A DNA stretch of 64,000 nucleotides, from NCBI RefSeq assembly GCF_016863135.1, contig NZ_BOOH01000014.1, positions 1-64,000 of the forward strand. Direction: 5' to 3'. The DNA is from Planobispora longispora. Its GTDB lineage: Bacteria > Actinomycetota > Actinomycetes > Streptosporangiales > Streptosporangiaceae. The translations under genes and the position numbers were made by a program. This document shows positions 52,029 to 60,431 of the stretch, in pieces; positions within the stretch are counted from its first letter, which is position 1, and every line of letters starts with the position of its first letter. The notes under the pieces were generated by a model. That model had not been told where the DNA came from, ran no database searches, and saw only the letters and a program-made list of their open reading frames with translations.

Positions 52029-54101
52029 ATGACTGCCCCCGTGAGTGAAGAGACCCCTGAAGAGCCGGCGTTCCAGCGCCTCGGACCGGTCAACTGGCTG
52101 CCCGAGGAGCGCAAGGTCATCGAGCGCTACGAGGAGCGCGTCCGGGATCTGGAGCGGCGCCTGGCCATCGCCGAGGCCCGCGCGGACTACGCCCAGTGGA
52201 AGCTGGAGTCCACCAAGGTCCAGCGGCCCTACCGGGTGGCCGAGGCCCTGACCGGGTCGAGGGGGGCGCCGGGGCTGGTCCGGCTGCCCGGGAAGCTGAA
52301 GGCCGCGATGCGGCCCCGCAAGGGGCCCCAGGCGCCGCGGCCGGTGGCGGAGGTCGTCGCCGAGCTCGACAACCGCGGCCCGTCGGCGGACGTGCCCCAG
52401 GTGAAGTGGCCGGACGGGCCGATCGTGCGGCCCGACATGAAGGTCGCGGTCATCCTGGACGACTTCTCCCGGATGGCGTTCAAGTACGAGTGGGACCAGA
52501 TCGAGTTCGGGCTGCGCGACTGGCCGGAGATCTTCGCCGAGCGCCGGCCGGAGATGCTCTTCGTGGAGTCGGCCTGGCACGGCAACCAGGGCCGCTGGCG
52601 CTACCAGATGACCGGGACCAACGCGCCCAAGCCCGAGCTGCGCGCGCTGATCGAATGGTGCCGCGAGGAGGGCGTCCCGACGGTCTTCTGGAACAAGGAG
52701 GACCCGCCGAACTTCGACTTCTTCATCGACACGGCCAAGCTGTTCGACTACGTGTTCACGTGCGACGGCGACATGGTGCCGAAATATCGCGAAATCCTGG
52801 GACACGACCGGATCGACGTCCTCCAGTTCGCGGCCCAGCCCCGGGTGCACAACCCGATCCAGGACAAGCAGGGCCGCCTGCACGACGTCGTCTTCGCGGG
52901 CATGTACTTCCGGGACAAGCACCCCGAGCGCCGCGAGCAGATGGAGACCGTCCTCAACCCCATCCGCGAGCTCGGCCTGCACATCTTCGCCCGCAACGGC
53001 ACGGTCGACGAGAAGTACGCCTGGCCGGAGAAGTACGTCCCGCACATCGTGGGCGAGCTGCCGTACGACCGGATGCTGGCCGCGTACAAGATGTACAAGG
53101 TCTTCCTCAACGTGAACTCGGTGCTCGACTCGCCGACCATGTGCGCCCGCCGCGTCTTCGAGCTGTCGGCCTGCTCGACCTCGGTGGTCTCCGGCTGGTC
53201 CCGCGCCATCGAGGAGACCTTCGGCGACCTGATCCCGATCGCCCACGACGAGCTGGAGTCCTACAACCAGGTCCTCCACCTGATCAACAGCCCCGAGCTC
53301 CGCGCCCGCCAGGGCCACCTCGCCATGCGCGAGGTCTTCGACAAGCACCTGTTCTCCCACCGCGTGGACCAGATCCTCCGGCTCCTCGGCAAGCCCGTCA
53401 CGCCGCGGACCCGGTCGATCTCCGTGGTGCTGCCGACCAACCGCGCCTCCCAGATCGAGCACGCCATCTCCTCGGTCGCCCGGCAGGTCCACCGGCCGCT
53501 GCAGCTGGTGATGGTCCTGCACGGCCTGGACATCGACCCGGTCGTCGTCGCCGACAAGGCCCGCATGGCCGGTATCTCCGACGTGGTGGTGCTCGCGGCC
53601 GACCCGTCGATGACGCTGGGCGCGTGCATGAACATGGGGATCGCGGCGGCCGAGGGCGAGCTGATCGCCAAGATGGACGACGACAACCTCTACGGCGAGC
53701 ACTACCTGTCCGACCTCGTCCGCGCGTACGACTACTCCGAGGCCGAACTGGTCGGCAAGGGCGCGCACTACGCCTACTTCGAGAGCCGCAACACCACGAT
53801 GCTGCGCATGCCCGGCCTGGAGCACCGCTACGCCTGGCTGGTCCAGGGCGGCACGTTCCTCGGCAAGGCTGACATGTTCCGCCACTACGGCTTCGAGGAC
53901 GTCACCCGCGGCGAGGACACCCGCCTGGTCAAGCGGCTGCGGGAGGACCGGGTCAAGATCTACTCCGCCGACCGGTTCAACTTCGTCTACTGGCGCAGCG
54001 GCGACCCCTCGATGCACACCTGGCAGCCCGACGACCACAAGCTCACCCGCGGCGCCCAGTTCTCCTTCGTCGGCCACCCCGAGGCCCACGTCATGATCTG
54101 A
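52029..54101 (+). CDS. two-domain glycosyltransferase (DUF3880-like plus GT2)
   Basis: 690 residues. A short coiled coil (about 25-65) and a basic linker come first. A GT-B/DUF3880-like region (about 135-450) has AFKYEWDQIEFGLRDWPEIF, VFWNKEDPPNFDFF, DVVFAGMYFRDKHPERREQM and SPTMCARRVFELSACST. A GT-A domain (about 455-690) starts ISVVLPTNRASQIEHAISSV, with AKMDDDNLYGEHYLSDLV as the metal DxD site. Such fusions assemble repeating surface polymers such as teichuronic-type glycans. There are no membrane helices. It follows wecB in the same direction and is convergent with the LRR gene. Confidence 0.85.
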   Translation: MTAPVSEETPEEPAFQRLGPVNWLPEERKVIERYEERVRDLERRLAIAEARADYAQWKLESTKVQRPYRVAEALTGSRGAPGLVRLPGKLKAAMRPRKGPQAPRPVAEVVAELDNRGPSADVPQVKWPDGPIVRPDMKVAVILDDFSRMAFKYEWDQIEFGLRDWPEIFAERRPEMLFVESAWHGNQGRWRYQMTGTNAPKPELRALIEWCREEGVPTVFWNKEDPPNFDFFIDTAKLFDYVFTCDGDMVPKYREILGHDRIDVLQFAAQPRVHNPIQDKQGRLHDVVFAGMYFRDKHPERREQMETVLNPIRELGLHIFARNGTVDEKYAWPEKYVPHIVGELPYDRMLAAYKMYKVFLNVNSVLDSPTMCARRVFELSACSTSVVSGWSRAIEETFGDLIPIAHDELESYNQVLHLINSPELRARQGHLAMREVFDKHLFSHRVDQILRLLGKPVTPRTRSISVVLPTNRASQIEHAISSVARQVHRPLQLVMVLHGLDIDPVVVADKARMAGISDVVVLAADPSMTLGACMNMGIAAAEGELIAKMDDDNLYGEHYLSDLVRAYDYSEAELVGKGAHYAYFESRNTTMLRMPGLEHRYAWLVQGGTFLGKADMFRHYGFEDVTRGEDTRLVKRLREDRVKIYSADRFNFVYWRSGDPSMHTWQPDDHKLTRGAQFSFVGHPEAHVMI

Positions 54102-54343
54102 CCCCGCCGTCGTGCCGGCGCGGCGCGTGTCCGCGGTTACGGCGTGACCCGGCGCCGCTGTACGGTGCGCGACCCGGGTTCCGGGACGGGCGGGATGGTT
54201 GCCCGGCCGCTTCGGCGGAGTCTTCCGTCCTGGACCGATCCGGTACGGCGGTCGCCTTGTACGGGCCCCTGAGCTTTCCCTTCCATCGAAGACGACGACT
54301 GTGGGACCCGTAACCCCGTGGTGGGCTCGCCTGCCGGCACGAA

Positions 54344-55186
54344 TCAGAAACGCGTGATGTCGGCCAGGCTTCTCAGCGATGCGGGCAGGGCGGTGATCTC
54401 GTTGTGGCACAGGTTGAGGTAGGCGAGATTGACGAGCTCACCCAGCGTTTCGGGCAGGGCGGCCACCTTGTTGTCGGACAGGGCGAGGCTGACGAGGCTG
54501 GTAAGGCCGCCGACCGATCTCGGCAGGGTGGTGAGCTGGTTGTCGAACGCGCGCAACTCGGTGAGCTTGATGAGGTTGCCCAGTGATTCAGGGAGAGCCG
54601 TCAGCCGGTTGTCGCCCACGTACAACCTGGTGAGGCCGGTGAGGTTGCCGAGCGACTCCGGCAGAGCCGTCAGCCGGTTGTCGCTCAGATCCGGGTAGGT
54701 GAGGCCGGTGAGGTTGCCGAGCGACTCCGGTAGAACCTCCAGTTTGTTCCTGCTCAGATCCAGGTCGGTGAGGCAGGTAAGGCGGCTCAGCGACTCCGGG
54801 AAGGTAGTGAACTGGTTGGAGACGAGGCTGAGCCAATCGAGTTCGACGAGGTTTCCCATCGACTCCGGTAGAGCGGTCAACTGGTTGTTGGACGCTGCCA
54901 GCACGTTCAGTTCGGTGAGGCTGCCCAGTGATTCGGGCAGAGCCGTCAGCCGGTTGAGGCTCAGGTCCAGTTCTATGAGGCCGGTGAGGTCGCCTATCCA
55001 CTCGGGTAGGACCGTCAGCCGGTTGTTGTTCAGGTTCAGCTCGGTGACATGGGTGAGGTCGTCGTCCACCGACTCGGGCAACACGTCGATGTGCTGCCAG
55101 GAGAGGTCGAGCACGGTCGACCCGGTGCTCAGGCACCTCTCGATCTCGTCTCTGACGACCTTCTCGTCGTATCCGAGCCTCTTCAA
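54344..55186 (-). CDS. leucine-rich-repeat protein
   Basis: 280 residues, almost entirely 23-residue LRRs (consensus LPESLGNLTGLTxLxLSxNRLTA), about ten copies after a short N-terminal helix. There is no signal peptide or membrane helix, so it is a cytoplasmic interaction scaffold, perhaps a remnant of a larger signalling or effector protein. The best start is TTG behind GGGAGGAG. Base composition is visibly lower in GC than its neighbours and the repeats are highly alike, which suggests recent acquisition or expansion. Confidence 0.8.
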   Translation of the reverse strand: MKRLGYDEKVVRDEIERCLSTGSTVLDLSWQHIDVLPESVDDDLTHVTELNLNNNRLTVLPEWIGDLTGLIELDLSLNRLTALPESLGSLTELNVLAASNNQLTALPESMGNLVELDWLSLVSNQFTTFPESLSRLTCLTDLDLSRNKLEVLPESLGNLTGLTYPDLSDNRLTALPESLGNLTGLTRLYVGDNRLTALPESLGNLIKLTELRAFDNQLTTLPRSVGGLTSLVSLALSDNKVAALPETLGELVNLAYLNLCHNEITALPASLRSLADITRF

Positions 55187-55292
55187 AGCCGCTCCTCCCG
55201 AAGTCGCGCATGTACCTTGATTCGCTCCCGCCGCCTCGTTTCAGGCGTGAGGCGCGCAGGAGAGATTAGGAGTCGCTACTGGTGGGCGGCTT

Positions 55293-55421
55293 GTGGATCA
55301 GTGGGAGACCCACGCCCACTTCGACGAGAAGCAGTTGTCCGCGATCGATCTGGAGATCGCGCTGACCAACTTCTTCAACCGGATCAACCGTGCGATCCGG
55401 GAGCAGGCCGGCAAGACCTGA
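55293..55421 (+). pseudogene. 3' remnant of a carboxymuconolactone decarboxylase/AhpD-like gene
   Basis: Open frame of 42 codons from a GTG, reading VDQWETHAHFDEKQLSAIDL and ending ALTNFFNRINRAIREQAGKT. This matches the final helices of CMD/AhpD-like proteins, where an HF(S/D)E(K/E)xL...NFFNR segment is typical. No N-terminal half or CxxC site precedes it: an in-frame stop lies at 55248. It is most likely a leftover of a deletion beside the LRR gene. The rest of the 316-base gap between the LRR and secreted-protein genes shows nothing else. Confidence 0.5.
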
Positions 55422-55502
55422 TGAGCCGGCCTGCATCCGCGGGGATCCGTCCCACGGATCCGGAGCCTTCGACCCGCCCGGGGATCCGGAGTCCGCACGG
55501 GC

Positions 55503-55925
55503 CTAGTAGATGCGGTACTTCTTGCCGCAGTTCTCGAACTTCCCGGCCCAGCAGGTGTAGGTGTACACCTTCTCGATCCCGTGACCGCTCCAGGTGCCGA
55601 CGGTCTTGCCGTCCCAGGACTTGTTGAACTTGTGCCAGCCGCCGTTCCGGTAGACCTCGAACCACACCCAGCCCTTCTTGCCGCCGACCCGGTCCACGCC
55701 GTACCACTTCGTGTAGACCTTGCCGTGCGCCTTCCAGGTCTTGCCGAAGGTGTAGGCCTTGCGGTCGCCGGAGAAGAACTTGCCCCACTTCACGACCGTG
55801 GTCGCGGCGGAGGCGGCGGGCTGCGCGGCCGGCTGCGCAGCCGCCTGGGCGGCGGCCGGGCCGAGGGTGAGGGCGGTCAGGGCCATCGCGCCGGCCAGGG
55901 CGGCGGTCGTGAGGGTCTTGCGCAT
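55503..55925 (-). CDS. small secreted protein of unknown function
   Basis: 140 residues. A clear Sec signal (RKTLTTAALAGAMALTALTLGPAAAQA) is followed by an Ala/Pro/Gln spacer. A compact 85-residue domain rich in Trp, Tyr, Lys and Gly comes next (KWGKFFSGDRKAYTFGKTW, YTCWAGKFENC). Two Cys near the end may form a disulphide. The ATG at 55925 follows GGAGGAA. I do not recognise the family; a basic aromatic beta protein binding the cell surface is plausible. It is transcribed alone. Confidence 0.7.
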   Translation of the reverse strand: MRKTLTTAALAGAMALTALTLGPAAAQAAAQPAAQPAASAATTVVKWGKFFSGDRKAYTFGKTWKAHGKVYTKWYGVDRVGGKKGWVWFEVYRNGGWHKFNKSWDGKTVGTWSGHGIEKVYTYTCWAGKFENCGKKYRIY

Positions 55926-56148
55926 CGGGATTCCTCCGTTGGTCGGTGCCGCCGGTCCCCCCGGCGGCACCCTGAACGTTAGGGAGAAGCCCGACGATCA
56001 ACTGTGCAGAAATCCACACATCCAGCGTGATCAGCGCCACTCCGCGGGCGGACCCGTCATACCGGGAAAACGTCGTCGCGCGCCTTGACCTCGATATTGC
56101 TTGAGGTTGAACACTGATCGGGACGTTGTCTCGCGAAAGGCGCTCCCC

Positions 56149-57126
56149 ATGCGTGCGATCCAGGTGGCCTCGTTCGGCGGCCCCGATGTCCTGTCCCCCG
56201 TGGAACTGCCCGACCCCGCACCCGGCCCCGGCCAGGTCGTCGTCGGCATGACCGTGGCGGACGTCATCTTCCTCGACACCCTGCTGCGCGGAGGCTGGGG
56301 CCAGGACTTCTTCCCGCGGGAGCTGCCGTACATACCGGGCGGCGGCGGAGCGGGTGAGGTGCTGGAGACCGGTGCGGGGGTGGACCCGGCGTGGGTCGGC
56401 CGGCGCGTGGTCGTACGGACCGGCACCGGCTACGCCGAACGGGTCGTCGCCGACGCCGGAGAGATCACGCCGATCCCCGGCGGGCTGGCCGACGAGACGG
56501 CGGCGGCGCTGGTGCACGACGGCGTGACCGCGCTCAGCCTGGACCGGCTGGGCGCGCCGGAGAAGGGGGAATGGGTGCTGGTGTCGGCGGCGGCCGGCGG
56601 CGCCGGGTCGCTGCTGGTGCAGCTGGCCGTCGACGCCGGTGCCCGGGTGGTGGCCGCCGCCTCCAGTGACGCCAAGCTGGCGCTCGCCCGCGACCTGGGC
56701 GCGGAGGCGACCGTCGACTACACGCGGCCGGACTGGATCGAGCGGGTGCGGGAAGCGACCGGCGGCGGCGCCGCGCTGGTCTACGACGGCGCGGGCGGCC
56801 CGCTCGGCACGGCCGCCGTGGACGCGGTGGCCGACGGCGGCAGGTTCGTCACCTACGGCACCGCCGAGGGTTTCGCCGCCCCCGACCCGGAACTGGTCGC
56901 GCGCCGCGGTATCCGGGTGTTCACCCCGCTGATGGACGGCCCTCCGGACCGGCAGACCGTGGACGGGCTGATGAACCTGGCGCTGGAACGGGCCGCACAG
57001 GGACGGCTCCGGCCCGCGATCGGCGCCGCCTACCCGCTGGAGCGGGCCGCCGACGCCCACCGCGCGCTGGCCGAACGCGCCACGGTGGGCAAGTCGCTGC
57101 TGCTGGTCGGCTCCCGCGACGCGTGA
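56149..57126 (+). CDS. zinc-independent quinone-oxidoreductase-like MDR enzyme
   Basis: 325 residues of the medium-chain dehydrogenase/reductase family. The N-terminal GroES-like domain starts MRAIQVASFGGPDVLSPVELPDPAPGPGQVVV. The NADPH Rossmann segment is VLVSAAAGGAGSLLVQLAVDAGARVVAAASS, and the end AAYPLERAADAHRALAERATVGKSLLLV is typical. No Cys ligands for zinc are present, so it is probably a quinone or enone reductase. AAAGG lies 9 bases before the ATG at 56149. Confidence 0.87.
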   Translation: MRAIQVASFGGPDVLSPVELPDPAPGPGQVVVGMTVADVIFLDTLLRGGWGQDFFPRELPYIPGGGGAGEVLETGAGVDPAWVGRRVVVRTGTGYAERVVADAGEITPIPGGLADETAAALVHDGVTALSLDRLGAPEKGEWVLVSAAAGGAGSLLVQLAVDAGARVVAAASSDAKLALARDLGAEATVDYTRPDWIERVREATGGGAALVYDGAGGPLGTAAVDAVADGGRFVTYGTAEGFAAPDPELVARRGIRVFTPLMDGPPDRQTVDGLMNLALERAAQGRLRPAIGAAYPLERAADAHRALAERATVGKSLLLVGSRDA

Positions 57127-57173
57127 GACGCCTCATGTGAGGCGGCTCAGCCCGTGGACACGGAGCCTGGTGC

Positions 57174-57240
57174 GGGCTCGGGATCGGGCTCGGACGCAGG
57201 CTCGGGCTCGGACGCAGGCTCGGACTCGGGCTCGGGCTCG
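57174..57240. repeat. GGCTCGG-type tandem repeats with perfect 18-bp units
   Basis: Two identical 18-base units at 57186-57203 and 57204-57221 (GGGCTCGGACGCAGGCTC), flanked by shorter partial copies. They lie between convergent genes, with no coding support. Confidence 0.75.
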
Positions 57241-57978
57241 TCAGAAGGGAACCGGCTGGCCGAGCAGTCCGGCGCCGGTGCCGCGGCCGGACAGGATCCG
57301 GCAGAACTCGACGGCGTCGAGGGAGATCTCCTCGCCGCCGTCGCCGCCGCGGAAGTCACCTCCCGCCGGGCCGTGCAGGGTCAGGACGTACGGCCGGCCG
57401 TGGCGGCGCGCCCACTCCTCGACCACGTCGGCCACGATGCGGCCGTCGTGCTCCGGCGTGAGGACCATCTCGCGCCCGGTCGCGCGGGAGATGTCGACGC
57501 GGTGCATCCAGGTGTCGCGGGTGAGGATCACGTCGAACAGGTAGCCCAGCCGCCAGCTCTCCTTGGCGCCGTCGAACTCCTGCGGCGTCGGGATCCGCCG
57601 CAGCGGCGCGGGCAGCCTCCGGCGGGCGCGCGAGGCGCGCGGGGCCGCGCCGGCCAGCCGGTCGAGGAGCTCGCCGCAGGTCAGGTGGGCGCGCTCGGCG
57701 ACCTGCACCTCGGTCATGCCGTCGATGGCGGGCCGGTCGCCCGCCGCCTTGCCGCCGGCGCGCAGGACGTGGACGAACTCCCGCACCGAACACGTGAACT
57801 CCATCATCCCGAGCACGTGGCCGGCCATCGCGCGGACGTCCCAGGCGGGGCAGTCGGTCGGTTCGGACCAGTCGCCGGGACTCAGCGAGCGGGCGAGCTC
57901 GACGAAGCGGTCGTTCTCGGCGGCGGTCATGACCGCCGCATGCCGGTGCTCGATCCGAGGAGCCTGTGTGATGGTCAT
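57241..57978 (-). CDS. mycothiol-dependent maleylpyruvate isomerase-like (DinB-fold) protein
   Basis: 245 residues. The N-terminal four-helix DinB/MDMPI domain reads FVELARSLSPGDWSEPTDCPAWDVRAMAGHVLGMMEF, with the His of AGHVLG. A second metal-ligand segment is FDVILTRDTWMHRVDI, and the C-terminal part is SCP2-like. Members use mycothiol in detoxification or ring-cleavage metabolism; the exact substrate is unknown. The ATG overlaps the TetR stop (ATGA), so the two genes form an operon that the regulator probably controls. Confidence 0.82.
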   Translation of the reverse strand: MTITQAPRIEHRHAAVMTAAENDRFVELARSLSPGDWSEPTDCPAWDVRAMAGHVLGMMEFTCSVREFVHVLRAGGKAAGDRPAIDGMTEVQVAERAHLTCGELLDRLAGAAPRASRARRRLPAPLRRIPTPQEFDGAKESWRLGYLFDVILTRDTWMHRVDISRATGREMVLTPEHDGRIVADVVEEWARRHGRPYVLTLHGPAGGDFRGGDGGEEISLDAVEFCRILSGRGTGAGLLGQPVPF

Positions 57979-58568
57979 GGTTCATCACCTGCTTTCATGC
58001 GTTTCGAGACGTGGGCGAAGTACATCTCCATGGCCTGGTCGATCAGCCGGATCCAGCGATCGCCTCCCGGATCGTTGGAGATCTGCTGGTCGGTCAGGCC
58101 GGTGACCAGGGCGGTCAGCAGGTCCAGCGCCTCCGGGCCGGTGATTCCGATCCCGGCCAGCGTCCGCCGGAGCTCCTCCAGTCCTTCCACGGAGACGGCG
58201 AAGGATTCGGCGGACGGTTCGAACCCCGGAACGGTCCGCTGGAACAGCAGCTGGTAGCGGGTGGGGTTCTCGGTGCAGAAGTCGACGAAGTAGCGGGCGA
58301 TGAGCTTCAGATCGGTCAGCGTGTCGCCGGTCAGCTCGACCTTCGCCTGCCACTCCAGGAACTCCCGGCTGCCCTGCGCGAACATCGCGTCGTAGACGGC
58401 GTCCTTGGAGGCGAAGTACGAGTACAGCGACGGAGGGCGCATCCCCACCCGGTGTGCCACGTCACGCAGGGTCAGCCCCGCCAGGCCTTCGGCGCGCGCG
58501 ATCTCCCACGCCACCCCGAGGATCTCGGCCTTGGTGCTCTGATGACGTTCGGCTTTCCTATCTCTCAT
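57975..58568 (-). CDS. TetR-family repressor
   Basis: 197 residues. The N-terminal HTH is GLAGLTLRDVAHRVGMRPPSLYSYFASKDAVYDAMF, and the C-terminal ligand domain is all helical. AGGAGAAACG precedes the ATG at 58568; the codon at 58583 is upstream of this ribosome-binding site and is rejected. A perfect palindrome overlapping the ribosome-binding site is the likely autoregulatory operator. It is co-transcribed with the downstream DinB-fold gene. Confidence 0.9.
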   Translation of the reverse strand: MRDRKAERHQSTKAEILGVAWEIARAEGLAGLTLRDVAHRVGMRPPSLYSYFASKDAVYDAMFAQGSREFLEWQAKVELTGDTLTDLKLIARYFVDFCTENPTRYQLLFQRTVPGFEPSAESFAVSVEGLEELRRTLAGIGITGPEALDLLTALVTGLTDQQISNDPGGDRWIRLIDQAMEMYFAHVSKRMKAGDEP

Positions 58569-58573
58569 CGTTT

Positions 58574-58592
58574 CTCCTAACACAATTAGGAG
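58574..58592. promoter_or_regulatory. probable TetR operator
   Basis: CTCCTAA-CACAA-TTAGGAG, perfect 7-base arms, immediately upstream of the TetR gene and containing its ribosome-binding site. Confidence 0.65.
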
Positions 58593-58646
58593 TCTCGTAC
58601 GGCGTTAGGCAGCCGTCAAGGGATTCCGCCCATCCCCGGACACGCC

Positions 58647-58689
58647 CGAGCCCTCCGGGTCGTGCGCCGGGCACGATCCGGAGGGCTCG
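58647..58689 (-). terminator. long hairpin after the MFS gene
   Basis: Outer arms CGAGCCCTCCGG and CCGGAGGGCTCG (12 bases) and inner arms TCGTGC and GCACGA with a GCCGG loop. It lies 49 bases after the MFS exporter stop. Confidence 0.75.
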
Positions 58690-58737
58690 GCTCTCGGGTC
58701 AGGAGGTCGCGGACCCGGATCGGGTCACGGCCCGGGT

Positions 58738-60258
58738 TCAGGAGGTCGCGGCCGTGGAGGGCTGCCCCTGCTCGGTGGCCGTACCGGGCTGCGCCGTACC
58801 GGACTGCGCCGCTCCGGGCTTGCCGCCGCGCATCACCAGGAAGGCGAGGAGGGTCGCCGCCAGCACCCCGCTCGCGCAGATCGTGAAGGCGGAGGACATG
58901 GCCGCGGTGAAGGCCTCGCGGGCGGCCCGGGCGATCCCGCCGTCACCGAGGGCGAGCGCGTCGCCGATCGACGACCTGGCCGCCTCGGGCGCGCCGGCGG
59001 GGATGGCGCCGGCGTAGGCGCCGGACAGGATGCTGCCCAGGACGGCGACCCCGAGCGCGGCGCCCGCCTGCTGGATGGTGTCGTTCAGCGCGGAGCCGAC
59101 ACCGGCGTGCTCGGCCGGGATGGTGCCCATCAGGGCCGCGATGGCCGCGGGCATCGCCAGCCCGCCGCCGGCGCCCAGGACGGCCAGCGCGACGGCCGCC
59201 GTCGTGAAGCCGGTGTCCTGCGAGAGGGTGGTCAGCAGGCCGAACCCGGCGGCCATCACGGCCAGCCCGGTGACGACCATGGCCCGGTTTCCGATCTTGG
59301 CGCCGAGGGTGGCGCCGAGCCCGTTGAAGACCAGCGAGGACACGAACATGGGGATGAACGCCAGGCCCGCCTGGGTGGGGGTGTAGCCGAGCACGTACTG
59401 CAGGTACTGGGTGAGGACCAGCAGCAGGCCGCCGTTGCCGACCTGGACCAGGGTGAGGGAGAGGCTGGCGCCGCTGAAGGTGCGATCGCGGAACAGGCGG
59501 AGCGGGACCATCGGGTACGGCGTGCGCAGCTCCCAGACCACGAAGGCGGCCAGGGCGACGACGGTCACGGCCAGGCCGGGCCGGGAGAGCCCGTGCGGCA
59601 GCTCGATGATCGTCCAGACCAGGGCGGTCATGCCGACCACGGACAGGACCACGCCCAGCGGGTCGGGCTTGCTCCACGGCCCCTTGGACTCGGGCATCAG
59701 CGCCAGCGCCGCGATGATCGCCAGCACCGCCACGGGAACGTTGATCAGGAAGACCGCGCCCCACCAGAACCAGGTGATCAGCGCACCGCCCAGGATCGGA
59801 CCGCCGATCAGGCCGAGCATGGCGACCGCGCTCCAGGCGCCCATGGCCTTGCGCCGCTCCTCCTCGTCGAAGACGGTGATGAGGATGGACAGGGTGCTGG
59901 GCATGATCAGCGCTCCGCCGACCCCCATGGCGGTACGGGCGGCGATCAGCTGGGCCGCGTCGGCGGCGAAGGCCGCGGCCAGGGAGGCCACCCCGAACAG
60001 CACCAACCCGATGACCATGATTCTCCGGCGGCCGAACCGGTCCGACAGGCTTCCCGAGGTGAGCAGCAGACCGGCGAAGACCAGGATGTAGGAGTCCAGG
60101 ATCCACTGGATGTCCTGGGCGCCGGCCCCGAGGTCGGCGGCCAGCGGCGGGATCGCCACGGTGAGCACCATGTTGTCGATGACCAGCACCAGCGTGCTCA
60201 GGCACAGCACCACCAGGATCAGCCAGCGGCGCGGGTTGCGGACTTGTGTCGTCTCCAT
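58738..60258 (-). CDS. DHA2-type MFS multidrug exporter
   Basis: 506 residues with about fourteen membrane helices. Motif A lies in GSLSDRFGRRRIMVIG, motif C-like in LGLIGGPILGGALI. The start RRWLILVVLCLSTLVLVIDNMVLTVAIPPLA carries the acidic residue of helix 1 typical of EmrB/QacA-like proton antiporters. The C-terminal tail is Gln/Thr/Gly-rich. GAGAGGT precedes the ATG. It is divergent from a TetR gene across strong inverted repeats, so it is probably drug-inducible. Confidence 0.92.
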   Translation of the reverse strand: METTQVRNPRRWLILVVLCLSTLVLVIDNMVLTVAIPPLAADLGAGAQDIQWILDSYILVFAGLLLTSGSLSDRFGRRRIMVIGLVLFGVASLAAAFAADAAQLIAARTAMGVGGALIMPSTLSILITVFDEEERRKAMGAWSAVAMLGLIGGPILGGALITWFWWGAVFLINVPVAVLAIIAALALMPESKGPWSKPDPLGVVLSVVGMTALVWTIIELPHGLSRPGLAVTVVALAAFVVWELRTPYPMVPLRLFRDRTFSGASLSLTLVQVGNGGLLLVLTQYLQYVLGYTPTQAGLAFIPMFVSSLVFNGLGATLGAKIGNRAMVVTGLAVMAAGFGLLTTLSQDTGFTTAAVALAVLGAGGGLAMPAAIAALMGTIPAEHAGVGSALNDTIQQAGAALGVAVLGSILSGAYAGAIPAGAPEAARSSIGDALALGDGGIARAAREAFTAAMSSAFTICASGVLAATLLAFLVMRGGKPGAAQSGTAQPGTATEQGQPSTAATS

Positions 60259-60298
60259 CGGGACCTCTCAGCGGACGGTGCGTACGTCGTGCTCTTGA

Positions 60299-60333
60299 TG
60301 CGAACACTGTACGCATAGGGAACAGTGTGCGCA
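60299..60333. promoter_or_regulatory. TetR operator candidate 1
   Basis: TGCGAACACTGT (60299-60310) and ACAGTGTGCGCA (60322-60333) match as inverted arms at 11 of 12 positions. They lie close upstream of the MFS gene. Confidence 0.65.
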
Positions 60334-60380
60334 ATGGCGTACGACGTACTCCACCCGTCGCCCCTTCCTGTGAGGCTGCC

Positions 60381-60398
60381 TGTACGCAATTGCGCACA
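60381..60398. promoter_or_regulatory. TetR operator candidate 2
   Basis: TGTACGCAATTGCGCACA, an 18-base near-palindrome (8 of 9 pairs), 34 bases before the TetR ATG. The half-site TGTACGCA also occurs at 60309. Confidence 0.65.
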
Positions 60399-60431
60399 CC
60401 GTGCGCTACCGTGGCCGCGAGAGGAGATCCC

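Noticed and set aside
54137-54340. 67-codon minus-strand ORF after the large glycosyltransferase
   Set aside because: Low-complexity Arg/Gly/Pro product, no ribosome-binding site, typical chance ORF in GC-rich DNA. The 242-base gap holds nothing else I can support.
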